A DNA stretch of 64,000 nt from Pseudonocardiales bacterium (lineage in GTDB: Bacteria > Actinomycetota > Actinomycetes > Mycobacteriales > Pseudonocardiaceae): assembly GCA_019244165.1 (NCBI GenBank), contig JAFATA010000076.1, forward strand, positions 1 through 64,000, written 5' to 3'. This document shows positions 18,139 through 26,690 of the stretch, piece after piece. Each line of letters starts with the position of its first letter. Position 1 is the stretch's first letter. Both the position numbers and the translations under genes were made by a program. Under the pieces are notes generated by a model, which was not told the origin of the DNA, made no database searches, and worked only from the letters and a program-made list of their open reading frames with translations.

Positions 18139-19916
18139 CGCCACCCGAGGAACCGGCGCAGCCCGGGTGGTGGCTCGACCCCGATAGCACCCCAGAGAGG
18201 ACCACTGGGATCCCGGTGCGCCACCGCAGGCGTGCGGCCAGGCGTCCTCGAACCCTGCCCCGCGCGGGCATCGTCGCGGCTGCCGTGCTCGGGGCGCTCG
18301 CGCTGATCTATGGCATCGACCTCGTGACCTCCGCGGGTAAGGTTCCCCGCGGCGTCACCGTCGCGGGAGTGCCCGTCGGCGGGATGACCCGGCTCGCGGC
18401 CCAGCGGCGGCTGCATGCGCAGCTCGGTCCGCATCTGGAGGCGCCGATCGCGCTGCGCGTCGGTGACGTCGATGCCACCCTTGAGCCCAGCCAAGCCGGC
18501 TTCACCCCGGACTGGGCCGCCACCCTCGCGCAGGCAGGCGGGCAGCCACTCAACCCGTGGGCCCGCCTGGTCTCGCTGTGGCGAACCCGCAACGTCCGCT
18601 TAGTCACCCAGAGTGACCGGGCAGCGCTCACCGCGGCCCTGCAGAAGCTGCGCAGCCGCACCGACCGGGAGCCAGTCGAGGGCACGATCCGCTTCGCGGG
18701 AACCCGACCGGTCCCGGTCACCCCCCGATCTGGCCAGCGTCTGGACCTCCCCGCCGCCACGGACCTCATCCTCGCGACCGGGGTTCCCGGCGGCACGGTG
18801 CGCCTGCCCGTGCAGACCCAACCGGTGCGTACCACCGCCGACGGGATCGCGGCAACGCTGCGTGAGGTCGTCGAACCCGCGGTGTCGGCCCCGGTCACGG
18901 TCACCGGAGTGGGCGGCAAGGCCGTGCTCACACCGGAGGTCATCGCCTCAGCGCTGCGGTTCGCCCCGGACAGCCAGGGTGGCCTGACCACCACCCTCGA
19001 CAATCCCACGGTGATCGCCGCCCTGAGCCCGCAGCTGGCCTCGACCCAGCGAGTAGCCAAGAACGCCGAGGTCCTGGTCCAGGGCGGCGCGCCGGTGGTG
19101 CTGCCCTCGGTCGAGGGCCGTGGTATCGACTGGGCCGCCAGCCTGCTACCGCTGCTCACTGTGCTGCACAACTCCGGGGCGGCGCGCACCCTGCCGGCTA
19201 GCTACGTCGCCCTGCCCCCGACCCTGAGCACCCAGCAGGCCCGCGCGCTCGGGATCACCACCCCGATCAGCACTTTCACTACCAGCGGGTTCGCCACCGA
19301 CTCCGGGCAGAACATCCGCCGGGTCGCCGAGCAGGTCAACGGGGCGATCGTGCGGCCAGGAGAGACGTTCAGCCTCAACGGGTACACCGGCCCGCGCACC
19401 GCCGCCACCGGGTACGTGGACGCCGGGATCATCGACCACGGCCGTCCCAGCCGGGGCATCGGCGGCGGCATCTCCCAGTTCGCCACCACGATCTACAACG
19501 CCGCGTACTTCGCGGGCATGACCGACGTCGAGCACAAGGAGCACAGCTACTACATCAGCCGCTACCCCGCGGCCCGGGAGGCCACCGTGTTCGAGGGCAC
19601 CATCGACGTCAAGTTCCGCGACGACTCCCCCACTGGCATCCTCATCCAGACGGCGTGGACCCCCTCCTCGATCACCGTGACGTTCTGGGGCACCAAACAC
19701 GTCGACGTCGAGTCGATCACCGGGTCACGCACCAACTTCACCGACCCGAAAACCGAGGTCATCCACGACCAGCCGTGTACCGCCACGCCAGGCTCCCGTG
19801 GCTTCACCGTCACCGACACCCGCGTCATCCGCGACGCCACCACCCACGCGGAGCGCAGCCGCCACACCCGCAAAGTCACCTACGACCCCATCCCCCACAT
19901 CATCTGCGCGGCCTAG
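18135..19916 (+). CDS. VanW family protein with YoaR/PG-binding domain
   Basis: 593 residues from the GTG at 18135. A basic N-terminus and one TM segment (GIVAAAVLGALALIYGIDLV, about residues 46-66) anchor it. The outer part begins with the repeat motif PRGVTVAGVPVGGMT seen in YoaR-like peptidoglycan-binding domains. It continues to a VanW domain around residues 380-530 (RPGETFSLNGYTGPRT, GIGGGISQFATTIYNAA). VanW proteins are cell-envelope proteins of unknown chemistry, sometimes linked to glycopeptide resistance. It is co-translated with the GroES-like gene. Confidence 0.9.
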   Translation: MTPPEEPAQPGWWLDPDSTPERTTGIPVRHRRRAARRPRTLPRAGIVAAAVLGALALIYGIDLVTSAGKVPRGVTVAGVPVGGMTRLAAQRRLHAQLGPHLEAPIALRVGDVDATLEPSQAGFTPDWAATLAQAGGQPLNPWARLVSLWRTRNVRLVTQSDRAALTAALQKLRSRTDREPVEGTIRFAGTRPVPVTPRSGQRLDLPAATDLILATGVPGGTVRLPVQTQPVRTTADGIAATLREVVEPAVSAPVTVTGVGGKAVLTPEVIASALRFAPDSQGGLTTTLDNPTVIAALSPQLASTQRVAKNAEVLVQGGAPVVLPSVEGRGIDWAASLLPLLTVLHNSGAARTLPASYVALPPTLSTQQARALGITTPISTFTTSGFATDSGQNIRRVAEQVNGAIVRPGETFSLNGYTGPRTAATGYVDAGIIDHGRPSRGIGGGISQFATTIYNAAYFAGMTDVEHKEHSYYISRYPAAREATVFEGTIDVKFRDDSPTGILIQTAWTPSSITVTFWGTKHVDVESITGSRTNFTDPKTEVIHDQPCTATPGSRGFTVTDTRVIRDATTHAERSRHTRKVTYDPIPHIICAA

Positions 19917-19921
19917 CGCGC

Positions 19922-21757
19922 TCAGAAGGCGTCTTCGGGGAGGTCCATCAGCGTGTTGTCGGTGGTCTCGACGAGGGTGCGGCGCACAGTGAGCTCGGGG
20001 AGAACGTTGCGGGCGAAGAACGACGCCGCCGCAACCTTGCCCTGGTAGAACAGCTCGTCCTTCGGGGAGACCTCCCCGGCCAGGGCGCTCAGGGCCACCT
20101 CCGCCTGGCGCAACAGCAGCCAGCCGATCAGCACGTCGCCCGTGCTCATCAGCAAGCGCACGGTCTGTTGCGCGACTTTGTAGACGTTGCGCGGGTCCTG
20201 CTGCGCCGACATCACAAAGCCGATCATCGCGCTGATCATCGCCTGCAGCTCACCCAGTGCGGTGGCCAGCAACGCCCGTTCCTCCTTGAGCAGGCCATGA
20301 TCGCTGCCGGCATCCAGGAACGCCTGAATCTCCTTGTTCACCTGTCCGAGTGCCCGGCCTCCGTCCCGGACGATTTTGCGGAAAAAGAAGTCCTGGGCTT
20401 GGATGGCCGTGGTGCCCTCGTACAAACTGTCAATTTTGGCGTCGCGAATGTACTGCTCGATGGGGTAGTCCTGCAGGAAACCCGACCCGCCCAAGGTCTG
20501 CAACGACAAGGTGAGCATCTCGTAAGCCCGCTCGGAGCCTACCCCTTTGACCACGGGTAGCAGCAGGTCGTTGACTCGTGCGGCCAGCTCGGCTTCCTCG
20601 CCACCGATCTCGGCTGTGTCCTGGTAGCTCGCGGCGTAGAGGTACAGCGCGCGCAGGCCCTCGGTGTAGGCCTTCTGCAGCATCAGCATCCGGCGCACGT
20701 CGGGGTGGTGGGTAATCGTCACCCGCGGAGCGGTCTTGTCGCGCATGCACGTGATGTCAGCACCCTGGACTCGCTGCTTGGCGTACTCCAACGCGGTGAG
20801 ATAGCCGCTGGACAACGTCGCGATCGCCTTGGTGCCGACCATCATCCGGGCATAACAGATCACCTGGAACATCTGCGCGATGCCGTTGTGCACGTCGCCG
20901 AGCAGCCAGCCGACCGCAGGTGTGCCATGCGCGCCGAAAGTGAGCTCACAGGTGGTGGAGGCCTTGATACCCATCTTGTGCTCGACGCCGGTCACGAACA
21001 CGCCATTACGGACACCGAGTTCGCCGGTGTCGGTATCGAAATGGTATTTCGGTACCAGAAACAGCGAGAGGCCCTTGGTTCCCGGGAGCGGGGTGATCCC
21101 GGGACCTTGGGGCCTGGCCAGCACCAGGTGCATGATGTTGTCGCTCAGATCGTGCTCGGCCGAGGTGATGAAGCGCTTCACCCCCTCGAGGTGCCACGAG
21201 CCATCGGGTTGCAAGATCGCGCTGGTGCGCCCGGCGCCCACGTCTGAGCCCGCGTCGGGCTCGGTCAGCGCCATGGTCGCGCACCAGCCCTTATCGATCA
21301 TGAGTTGGGCCCAGCGCCGCTGCTCGGGGGTGCCGTTGTGGTGCACCACAGCGGCCATGCTGGGGCCACTGAGGTACATGAACACCGCCGGGTTGGCGCC
21401 CAGCATCAGCTCCGAGGCGGCCCAGCGCAGGGTGGCCGGGGCGCCGTAGCCGCCCAGCTCGGCAGGCAGATCCAGCCGGTACCACTCACCGTCCCACAGC
21501 GCCTGGTAGGACTTCTTGAATGCCGCGGGGAGCTCGATGCTGTGCGTCTGGGAGTCGAAGGTCGGCGGGTTGCGATCGGAGGAGGCGAAGGACTCCCCCA
21601 GTGGCCCGCGGGCCAGCCGGTCAAGCTCGGTGAGCAGGGAGTGCGCGGTGTCGTGGTCCATCTCGGCGTACGGGCCGACACCCATGCGCTCCTGTACCCG
21701 GAACACCTCGAAGAGGCTGAACTCCAGGTCGCGGAGATTGCTCTTGTAGTGACCCAT
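19922..21757 (-). CDS. Acyl-CoA dehydrogenase, FadE5-like
   Basis: 611-residue flavoprotein starting [19 protein letters not shown] at 21757, the N-terminus typical of mycobacterial FadE5. The FAD/substrate signature [16 protein letters not shown] and the C-terminal dehydrogenase domain with [18 protein letters not shown] are present. About 120 extra C-terminal residues match the AcdB-type extension of the long family. It catalyses the first dehydrogenation of fatty acyl-CoA beta-oxidation. Upstream lie two CTAGTAAC direct repeats in the promoter region. It converges on the VanW gene. Confidence 0.92.
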   Translation of the reverse strand: MGHYKSNLRDLEFSLFEVFRVQERMGVGPYAEMDHDTAHSLLTELDRLARGPLGESFASSDRNPPTFDSQTHSIELPAAFKKSYQALWDGEWYRLDLPAELGGYGAPATLRWAASELMLGANPAVFMYLSGPSMAAVVHHNGTPEQRRWAQLMIDKGWCATMALTEPDAGSDVGAGRTSAILQPDGSWHLEGVKRFITSAEHDLSDNIMHLVLARPQGPGITPLPGTKGLSLFLVPKYHFDTDTGELGVRNGVFVTGVEHKMGIKASTTCELTFGAHGTPAVGWLLGDVHNGIAQMFQVICYARMMVGTKAIATLSSGYLTALEYAKQRVQGADITCMRDKTAPRVTITHHPDVRRMLMLQKAYTEGLRALYLYAASYQDTAEIGGEEAELAARVNDLLLPVVKGVGSERAYEMLTLSLQTLGGSGFLQDYPIEQYIRDAKIDSLYEGTTAIQAQDFFFRKIVRDGGRALGQVNKEIQAFLDAGSDHGLLKEERALLATALGELQAMISAMIGFVMSAQQDPRNVYKVAQQTVRLLMSTGDVLIGWLLLRQAEVALSALAGEVSPKDELFYQGKVAAASFFARNVLPELTVRRTLVETTDNTLMDLPEDAF

Positions 21758-21796
21758 GTCCTCGCTCCGACGCCCTCGTGACACCGAACCTACTCA

Positions 21797-21828
21797 CTAG
21801 TAACAACAGCTTATTACCGGCTAGTAAC
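21797..21828 (-). promoter_or_regulatory. Direct repeats CTAGTAAC upstream of FadE5-like gene
   Basis: CTAGTAAC occurs at 21797-21804 and exactly again at 21821-21828, a 24-bp offset or about two helical turns. The pair is 40-71 bp upstream of the ATG, where a TetR- or FadR-type lipid regulator would be expected to bind. The binding protein is not in the window. Confidence 0.45.
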
Positions 21829-21944
21829 CCAGGCAAGTCCGGCACGTCGCGATGTGAGCGCGCACACGTTCAACCTGAGTACAGTTCTAGATCAAGCCGT
21901 CCGGGGAACACCTCGGTTGTGATATTCGACCCGAGAGGAGAGCC

Positions 21945-22463
21945 GTGATGACAGTGCCGGGGCGGCGACGCCGCTACACCCCACGCCGTTGGGATCCCTT
22001 TGCCGGGTTTCCCGGGTTTGACGATTTATTTGACCAGATGAACCGGATGTTGAGCAGCGCGTTCCCCGATGTGGCCAAGATCAGCGTCAACTCCTGGTCA
22101 CCGCCGGTGGACATCCAGGAGACCGACAACGAGTACCTGATCGAGGCGGACCTGCCCGGAGTACGCCCAGACGACGTCACCATCGACTTGCAGGGCAGGG
22201 AGCTGCGCATCGGTGGCGAGTACGGCACCGCGGAGCAGGAGGAGAGCGAACAGCAACGCCTTCGCCGGACCGGTCGCTTCGACTACCGGCTGACGCTGCC
22301 CGGCGAGGTGAGCAGCGAGTCCTGCACAGCCGACCTCGAGCACGGTGTCCTGCGGTTGCGGCTGCCGAAGGTCGCCCCCAGCGTCCGCAGGCGCATCCCG
22401 GTGCACACCCGACCCCAGATCGACCAATTGCCATCGGGAGCCGCCCCCTCCGCAACCGAGTAG
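21945..22463 (+). CDS. Hsp20/alpha-crystallin small heat-shock protein
   Basis: About 172 residues. The gene starts at the GTG at 21945 or the adjoining ATG at 21948, preceded by a purine-rich GAGAGGAGAG site. The alpha-crystallin domain runs from SPPVDIQETDNEYLIEADL through the GVRPDDVTIDLQGREL strand to the EHGVLRLRLPK C-terminal box. The N-terminus is aromatic (RWDPFAGFPGFDDLF), as in class A small heat-shock proteins that hold unfolding proteins. An imperfect HAIR-like palindrome (CCTGAGT...GATCAAG, 21874-21896) lies upstream, but its spacing is wrong for HspR. It converges on the NADH dehydrogenase gene. Confidence 0.93.
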   Translation: MMTVPGRRRRYTPRRWDPFAGFPGFDDLFDQMNRMLSSAFPDVAKISVNSWSPPVDIQETDNEYLIEADLPGVRPDDVTIDLQGRELRIGGEYGTAEQEESEQQRLRRTGRFDYRLTLPGEVSSESCTADLEHGVLRLRLPKVAPSVRRRIPVHTRPQIDQLPSGAAPSATE

Positions 22464-22466
22464 CGA

Positions 22467-23759
22467 TCAGCCGGTGTCCAGCGGGACGGCTGGCGCTTGC
22501 ACCAGGCCCAGGTGCACTCGCTGGCGCGGGAGGAGGGCATCGAGCGCCCAGTCCACTGCCGTGCGGATCCGGTTGCCGGGCATGGCGGCCAGGTGGTAGG
22601 CCCGGGTGACGGCCTTGGCCGCCGTCCCGGACAGTGCCACGTTCAGCGGGTTGGCCGCCGCGTCGCGACCCCCGAGGTCCACGAGGAACCCCAGGTCGCG
22701 GTGCCGGTAGGTCGCCGGGTGGCCGCGTCCGAGGGAGGCGGCCACATTGCGGGCGGCGAGTTTGCCTTGCCGCACGGCGTGCTGGGCGGTCATCGCAGTG
22801 AGCTGCCCGGGCCGGGTAACGTCCGGGACGGCGGCGGCGTCCCCGCAGGCGAACACCCCCGGGCTGCCGGCTACCCGCAACTGGGTGTCCACGGCAATGC
22901 GGCCCCGCTCCAGCGGCAACCCGAGTAGCTCGACCAAGGGGTCGGGGCGCACCCCCACACACCAGATCAACGTGCGGGTAGCCACGAACTCCCCGGTGCT
23001 CAACCGCACTCCCTCGGCAGTCGCCTCGTCCACTGAGGTGCCGGTCAACACCTGCACTCCCCGCTCGCGCAACACCCGATCCGCGGTCGCGGACAGCCGG
23101 GGATCCAGCTCGGGCAGCACCCGCGGGGCCAGGTCCAGCAGTAGCCACCGCATCGGCTGCCCGGCCAGCTGGCGATTCCCCGCAGCCAGGTCCCTGGTGA
23201 GTAGCGGACCCTGGGCGGCCACCTCGGTGCCGGTGTAGCCGGCGCCGACCACCACAAACGTGCAGCGCGCCGCCCGCTGGTCGGGATCGTCGGTAGCGGC
23301 AGCGAACTCGACCTGGCGGGTGAGGTGGTCCCGGAGGTAGAGCGCCTCGGGGATGCCGCGGAACCCGTGGGCGTATGCGGCCACCCCGGGGACGGGCAGC
23401 AGCTTGTTCACACTGCCTACCGCGAGCACCAGCCGGTCGTATCCCAGGTGGTGGCGACCGCCTTCGGGGTCGGCGTAGCTGATCCGCCGGGCACCCAGGT
23501 CCACCCCGTCGACGTCACCCAGAAGCAACCGCACCTCCGGCAACGTCGCGGCCAGCGACACGGACACCCGCCGCGGATCCAGCACCCCGGAGGCCACCTC
23601 CGGCAGCAGCGGCAAGTACAGGAAGTAGTCCGTCGAGTTGACCACCACGACCTCCGCAGCGCCGCCCAAGCGCCGCGATAGGCCTCGGGCAGCATGGAAC
23701 CCGGCGAACCCGGCTCCAACGACCACAACCCGCCCCAACGCCTCCGACGACGTGGCCAT
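22467..23759 (-). CDS. NAD(P)/FAD-dependent oxidoreductase, type II NADH dehydrogenase-like
   Basis: 430 residues from the ATG at 23759. The N-terminal FAD Rossmann motif is VVVVGAGFAGFHAARGL, the NAD-binding motif FVVVGAGYTGTEVAA lies near residue 165, and FACGDAAAVPD near residue 300 is the second FAD contact. These are the three hallmarks of NDH-2 enzymes, which pass electrons from NADH to quinone without proton pumping. The C-terminus is amphipathic (WALDALLPRQRVHLG), in keeping with membrane association. It stands alone. Confidence 0.88.
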   Translation of the reverse strand: MATSSEALGRVVVVGAGFAGFHAARGLSRRLGGAAEVVVVNSTDYFLYLPLLPEVASGVLDPRRVSVSLAATLPEVRLLLGDVDGVDLGARRISYADPEGGRHHLGYDRLVLAVGSVNKLLPVPGVAAYAHGFRGIPEALYLRDHLTRQVEFAAATDDPDQRAARCTFVVVGAGYTGTEVAAQGPLLTRDLAAGNRQLAGQPMRWLLLDLAPRVLPELDPRLSATADRVLRERGVQVLTGTSVDEATAEGVRLSTGEFVATRTLIWCVGVRPDPLVELLGLPLERGRIAVDTQLRVAGSPGVFACGDAAAVPDVTRPGQLTAMTAQHAVRQGKLAARNVAASLGRGHPATYRHRDLGFLVDLGGRDAAANPLNVALSGTAAKAVTRAYHLAAMPGNRIRTAVDWALDALLPRQRVHLGLVQAPAVPLDTG

Positions 23760-23890
23760 CAGCCCTCCCGACAGTGGCGATCCCGACAAGGCGATCGAGT
23801 CCGGGGCGATCGAGTCCCGGCCGGCCCACGCTATCCCAACCGGGCCGTTTGTGGCGGTGCTGGACGGGTACCTCCTGCTGACCTGAGCAG

Positions 23891-24378
23891 GTGCCGCCAG
23901 TCGGGGAAAGGGATAACCATGGCGTGCGGATCGACCACACCGACGACTCGCTGACCGTGGGCGAGCGGGGTCCGACGCTACTGGAGGACTTCCACGCCCG
24001 CGAGAAGACCACTCATTTCGATCATGAGCGGATCCCGGAGCGGGTGGTGCACGCCCGCGGGGCGGGTGCCTATGGCACGTTTAGGCCCGACGCGGTGGCC
24101 ACGCTAGGTGCTGATGGCTACGCGATGCACTTCATCACCGAAGCATCAAGCACGCCAAGCCGGTCGTCGCGCTTGGCGGCGGCGCCACGCTGGTGGGACG
24201 GGCCACCGCGCAGGTCGTGACGCTAGCCGCCACCGACGGGGCCGTGGTCAACGAGCACGGCGTGCTGGGCGCCCCGTCGGCCACCACCGAACTTCCTGAG
24301 GGGTTGGTCGAATCGTTCTGCGACCTGCTCGCCGGCCACCGGGTATGGGCCCGCCCCCGGGCCGCCATCCCCGCGTGA
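23891..24378 (+). pseudogene. katE: Large-subunit catalase (KatE/HPII type), internally deleted
   Basis: The 5' part encodes the conserved catalase N-terminus ([47 protein letters not shown]). About 20 codons later the sequence jumps to the HPII C-terminal amidotransferase-like domain ([13 protein letters not shown]). After a further frameshift near 24143 it continues as [17 protein letters not shown] and on to the TGA at 24376-24378. The whole haem-binding core is gone: about 160 of roughly 700 residues remain. It is a dead gene. Confidence 0.82.
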
Positions 24379-24397
24379 GCCCCCGCGCAGCTACCCT

Positions 24398-25138
24398 GTG
24401 CTCTCCGTGGCCCCTGCCCCGAGCGAGCCGAGGGAGTACCGACCGCTGCTGACGCAGCGAGCGCGGCGCCCGGCAGTGATCGTCATCGTGCTGGCGATCA
24501 CCGTGGTCGTCGTGCTCGGCTTGCGCTATGCCGACCAGGACATGCCCGGGCGGCTGGACCGCGGGGTGGACGCGCTGATCAGAAACCACCTACGTCCCGA
24601 CCAGCCCCTCACCCGGGCGCTGGTCAGCCTCGGGACCCTCCCGCACGCTGCCCTTCTCCTCGCCGCCGTCACCAGCGCCGCGGCCGCTGCCCGGCGGTGG
24701 TCGGGCGTGCTGCTCACCCTCGTCGGCACCGTGACCGCGACCACGATCACCGAGCTGATCCTCAAACCGCTCGTCGGGCGGCTGCGCTTCGGGCATCTGT
24801 CGTTCCCCAGCGGGCACACCACGGTGGTCGCCGCACTCGCCATCGCGGGTGCGATCCTCATCGGGGGAGCGCGGTGGCCTCGGGGTATCGTCGCGCGCCT
24901 GCTCAGCGGTCTTGTGCTTCTCGCCCTCGCTGCCGGCGTCGCGGTCTCGCTGGTCACCGAGCGCATTCACTACACCACCGATACCCTCGCCGGCTACTGC
25001 GTCGCCCTCGCGACCGTGCTCACCGTGGCGCTGTGTCTCGACTTACCTCACAACCGCCGTTCGGCTCCGAATGGCGGTCACAAGACCCTCGCCAGCCGCC
25101 ATTCGGCTCCGAATGGCGACGACAGTGGAACCGGCTAG
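24398..25138 (+). CDS. PAP2-family membrane phosphatase
   Basis: 246 residues with a GTG at 24398. There are about five hydrophobic segments. The three phosphatase motifs are present in variant form: KPLVGRLRF, SFPSGHTT with the catalytic His, and ERIHYTTDTLAG with the nucleophilic His. Such enzymes dephosphorylate membrane lipid phosphates, including undecaprenyl diphosphate. The last 30 codons carry two palindromic repeats giving the repeated peptide SAPNG, which look like an insertion into the tail. It begins 20 bp after the katE remnant. Confidence 0.88.
   Translation: MLSVAPAPSEPREYRPLLTQRARRPAVIVIVLAITVVVVLGLRYADQDMPGRLDRGVDALIRNHLRPDQPLTRALVSLGTLPHAALLLAAVTSAAAAARRWSGVLLTLVGTVTATTITELILKPLVGRLRFGHLSFPSGHTTVVAALAIAGAILIGGARWPRGIVARLLSGLVLLALAAGVAVSLVTERIHYTTDTLAGYCVALATVLTVALCLDLPHNRRSAPNGGHKTLASRHSAPNGDDSGTG
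25053..25118. repeat. Two copies of a palindromic repeat in the PAP2 C-terminal tail
   Basis: Copy 1 (25053-25078) has arms ACCGCCGTTCGG and CCGAATGGCGGT around CT with one mismatch. Copy 2 (25097-25118) has perfect 10-bp arms CGCCATTCGG/CCGAATGGCG around CT. The shared core is GCC(G/A)TTCGGCTCCGAATGGC at a 42-bp offset. Both are in frame with the PAP2 gene, adding RRSAPNG and RHSAPNG. Confidence 0.9.
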
Positions 25139-25249
25139 CCGCCGGGAGCTGGAGACTGTGCGGGAGCAGTCGACCGACGGCCAGCCGGGGTCTTACGGAG
25201 CTGCGAGTTCTCTGCCGTCGCCGCGGCCGGGGTGCAGCATTCGCCAGAG

Positions 25250-25528
25250 TCACCCGGGGCAGCGATGACGGCCGCGCCGCGCCCGGCCGGTGGTGGGCTG
25301 GGTGGCCGCCGTCATCGCGGTGCATGCCGCGCAGGACCGACCGACCGGCGCGGCCAGTGCCGCAGCCACCACGCGGTATCCACACACCGCCTGGTACACC
25401 CCGCTGCGTTGGCCGGCGGCCGCGTCCTCGTCGGTCACGTCGTGCGCCAGGCCGTCGACACAGCAGGTGATCGGGGTGGTGTACCGCCGCCCAGCAACCC
25501 TCGGCGGCGGCGCGTCGGTGCCTGGCAT
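25250..25528 (-). CDS. Small cysteine-rich (putative zinc-binding) protein beside regulator remnant
   Basis: 92-residue frame from the ATG at 25528. TPITCCVDGLAHDV, then YQAVCGYRVVAAAL, then GRSCAACTA form the CG...CxxC pattern of small actinobacterial proteins encoded near XRE/DUF397 modules; compare 2596-2844. It lies opposite and immediately upstream of a DUF5753 regulator fragment and a DUF397 gene. No function is known. The C-terminal 20 residues are low in complexity and the true end may be earlier. Confidence 0.5.
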   Translation of the reverse strand: MPGTDAPPPRVAGRRYTTPITCCVDGLAHDVTDEDAAAGQRSGVYQAVCGYRVVAAALAAPVGRSCAACTAMTAATQPTTGRARRGRHRCPG

Positions 25529-25639
25529 CTACGGACCTCTCGCTCTCGGTGTAGTGGGCGACGGCGGCCCCGGCCGGATCGGGGGATGGGACACGGCCGG
25601 AGCCGCCGCCAGCTGTGGTGGAGCTGGTGGAACGCCGGG

Positions 25640-26257
25640 GCGCACAGTCTCCGACGCTCCACCAGAGGCTGGTGGCAGGACTACGGCGACATCCTCAGCG
25701 AACCAGTGGAAATGCTCATCGAGCTGGAGGTGCACGCCGCCTGGATCCGCAGCTACGAAGGCCACCTGATCCCCGGGCTACTGCAGACCAGCGAGTACGC
25801 CGAGCGGATCATGACCGCCGGTTCCATGCACATCCGGGTGGCCGACATCGACTGCTACCTGGAGCTGCGGATGCGCCGCCAGAAGCGCCTGGCCGAGGGC
25901 ATGCGCTTCACCGCCATCCTCTCCGAAGCCGCGATCCGCCAGCAGGTCGGCGGCCCGACCGTGCTGCGCGAGCAGCTCCGTCACATCACCCGGGCCATCC
26001 GCGAGTACGACGTCACCGTCCAGGTAGTGCCCTTCACCGCCGACGCCCACGCCGCGCTGGGCGCCTCCTTCGTCATCATCCAATGGCCCGACGAGGACGA
26101 CGCCGAAGCCGTCTACGTCGATGGAGAGACCATCTGGACCGTCCACGAGCGGGATGGCGCCATCCGGCAGTACGTGCACGCCTTCGCCTCCGTACAGGCC
26201 CAAGCACTCCCACCCCGAGAGTCCCTCGACCTCATCCACACCGTCATCAAGGACTAG
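25640..26257 (+). pseudogene. DUF5753 (Scr1-type) regulator lacking its helix-turn-helix
   Basis: From about 25640 the frame encodes the DUF5753 sensor half of XRE-family regulators: WWQDYGDILSEPVEMLIELE, AAWIRSYEGHLIPGLLQT, RRQKRLAEGMRFTAILSE and ASFVIIQWPDEDDAEAVYV. The expected N-terminal HTH of about 70 residues is missing. The open frame does extend to 25232, but that part is arginine-rich and non-homologous. The first usable start inside the homologous part is the ATG at 25712. The fragment may still be translated, but it could not bind DNA by itself. A DUF397 gene follows 4 bp later, as in intact modules. Confidence 0.75.
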
Positions 26258-26261
26258 CACC

Positions 26262-26483
26262 ATGACCATCACCCGCGTCGCGCCGCAGGCGGCCCTGGCC
26301 GGCGCGACCTACCACAAGTCCACCCGCAGCACCGCCAGCGGTAACTGCGTCGAGGTCGCCGATCTTCCCGGTGGCCACCGCGCGGTCCGCGACAGCAAGC
26401 ACCCCACCGGCCCAGTGCTGCGCGTCACCAGCACCGCCTGGGCCGCCTTCATCACCGCCCTGCGCACCGGCGAGTTCGCCTGA
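26262..26483 (+). CDS. DUF397 domain-containing protein
   Basis: 73 residues from the ATG at 26262. YHKSTRSTASGNCVEVADL, AVRDSKHPTGPVLRVTSTAW and FITALRTGEF give the full DUF397 pattern. These small proteins are encoded directly after DUF5753 XRE regulators in actinobacteria and act as their partners in developmental or antibiotic control. Here the partner regulator has lost its HTH. A palindromic element begins 16 bp after the stop codon. Confidence 0.9.
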   Translation: MTITRVAPQAALAGATYHKSTRSTASGNCVEVADLPGGHRAVRDSKHPTGPVLRVTSTAWAAFITALRTGEFA

Positions 26484-26498
26484 CCCCCACCCGGCTCA

Positions 26499-26572
26499 TG
26501 CTGTCCGTGAACTCGACACCACCGACGTTTCACGGCCCGCCAACGTCGCTGGTGTCGAGTTCACGGCTTCGG
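26499..26572. repeat. 74-bp palindromic element, copy A
   Basis: The left arm at 26505-26529 (begins CCGTGAACTCGACACC) pairs with the right arm at 26542-26566 (ends GGTGTCGAGTTCACGG), 25 bp with one mismatch and a 12-base loop. The flanks TGCTGT and GCTTCGG are shared with copy B at 35299-35372. It follows a stop codon, so it can act as a terminator, but repetition at two unrelated loci points to a REP/MITE-like element. Confidence 0.93.
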
Positions 26573-26573
26573 G

Positions 26574-26690
26574 ATGGATGATCGGCTGGCCGAGGCAGGT
26601 CGGGCCACAGCCGGTGACAACGTCTCCGGCTGGCTCGCCAAGCTGGTGCGCGCCGAGCGGCTGGAGGAGACCGACGGGGCGCGAGCTTGA
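26574..26690 (+). pseudogene. Antitoxin C-terminal fragment
   Basis: A 38-codon frame from the ATG at 26574 (DDRLAEAGRATAGDN, then WLAKLVRAERLEE). It ends in a TGA that overlaps the TTG start of a MazF/PemK-like frame, the usual antitoxin-toxin order. It begins 2 bp after palindromic element A, and its expected N-terminal half is not seen upstream. It is therefore probably the tail of an antitoxin cut off at the element. Confidence 0.5.

Noticed and set aside
21874-21896. HAIR (HspR) operator before hsp20
   Set aside because: CCTGAGT and GATCAAG resemble the half-sites but are 9 rather than 7 bases apart and each has mismatches.
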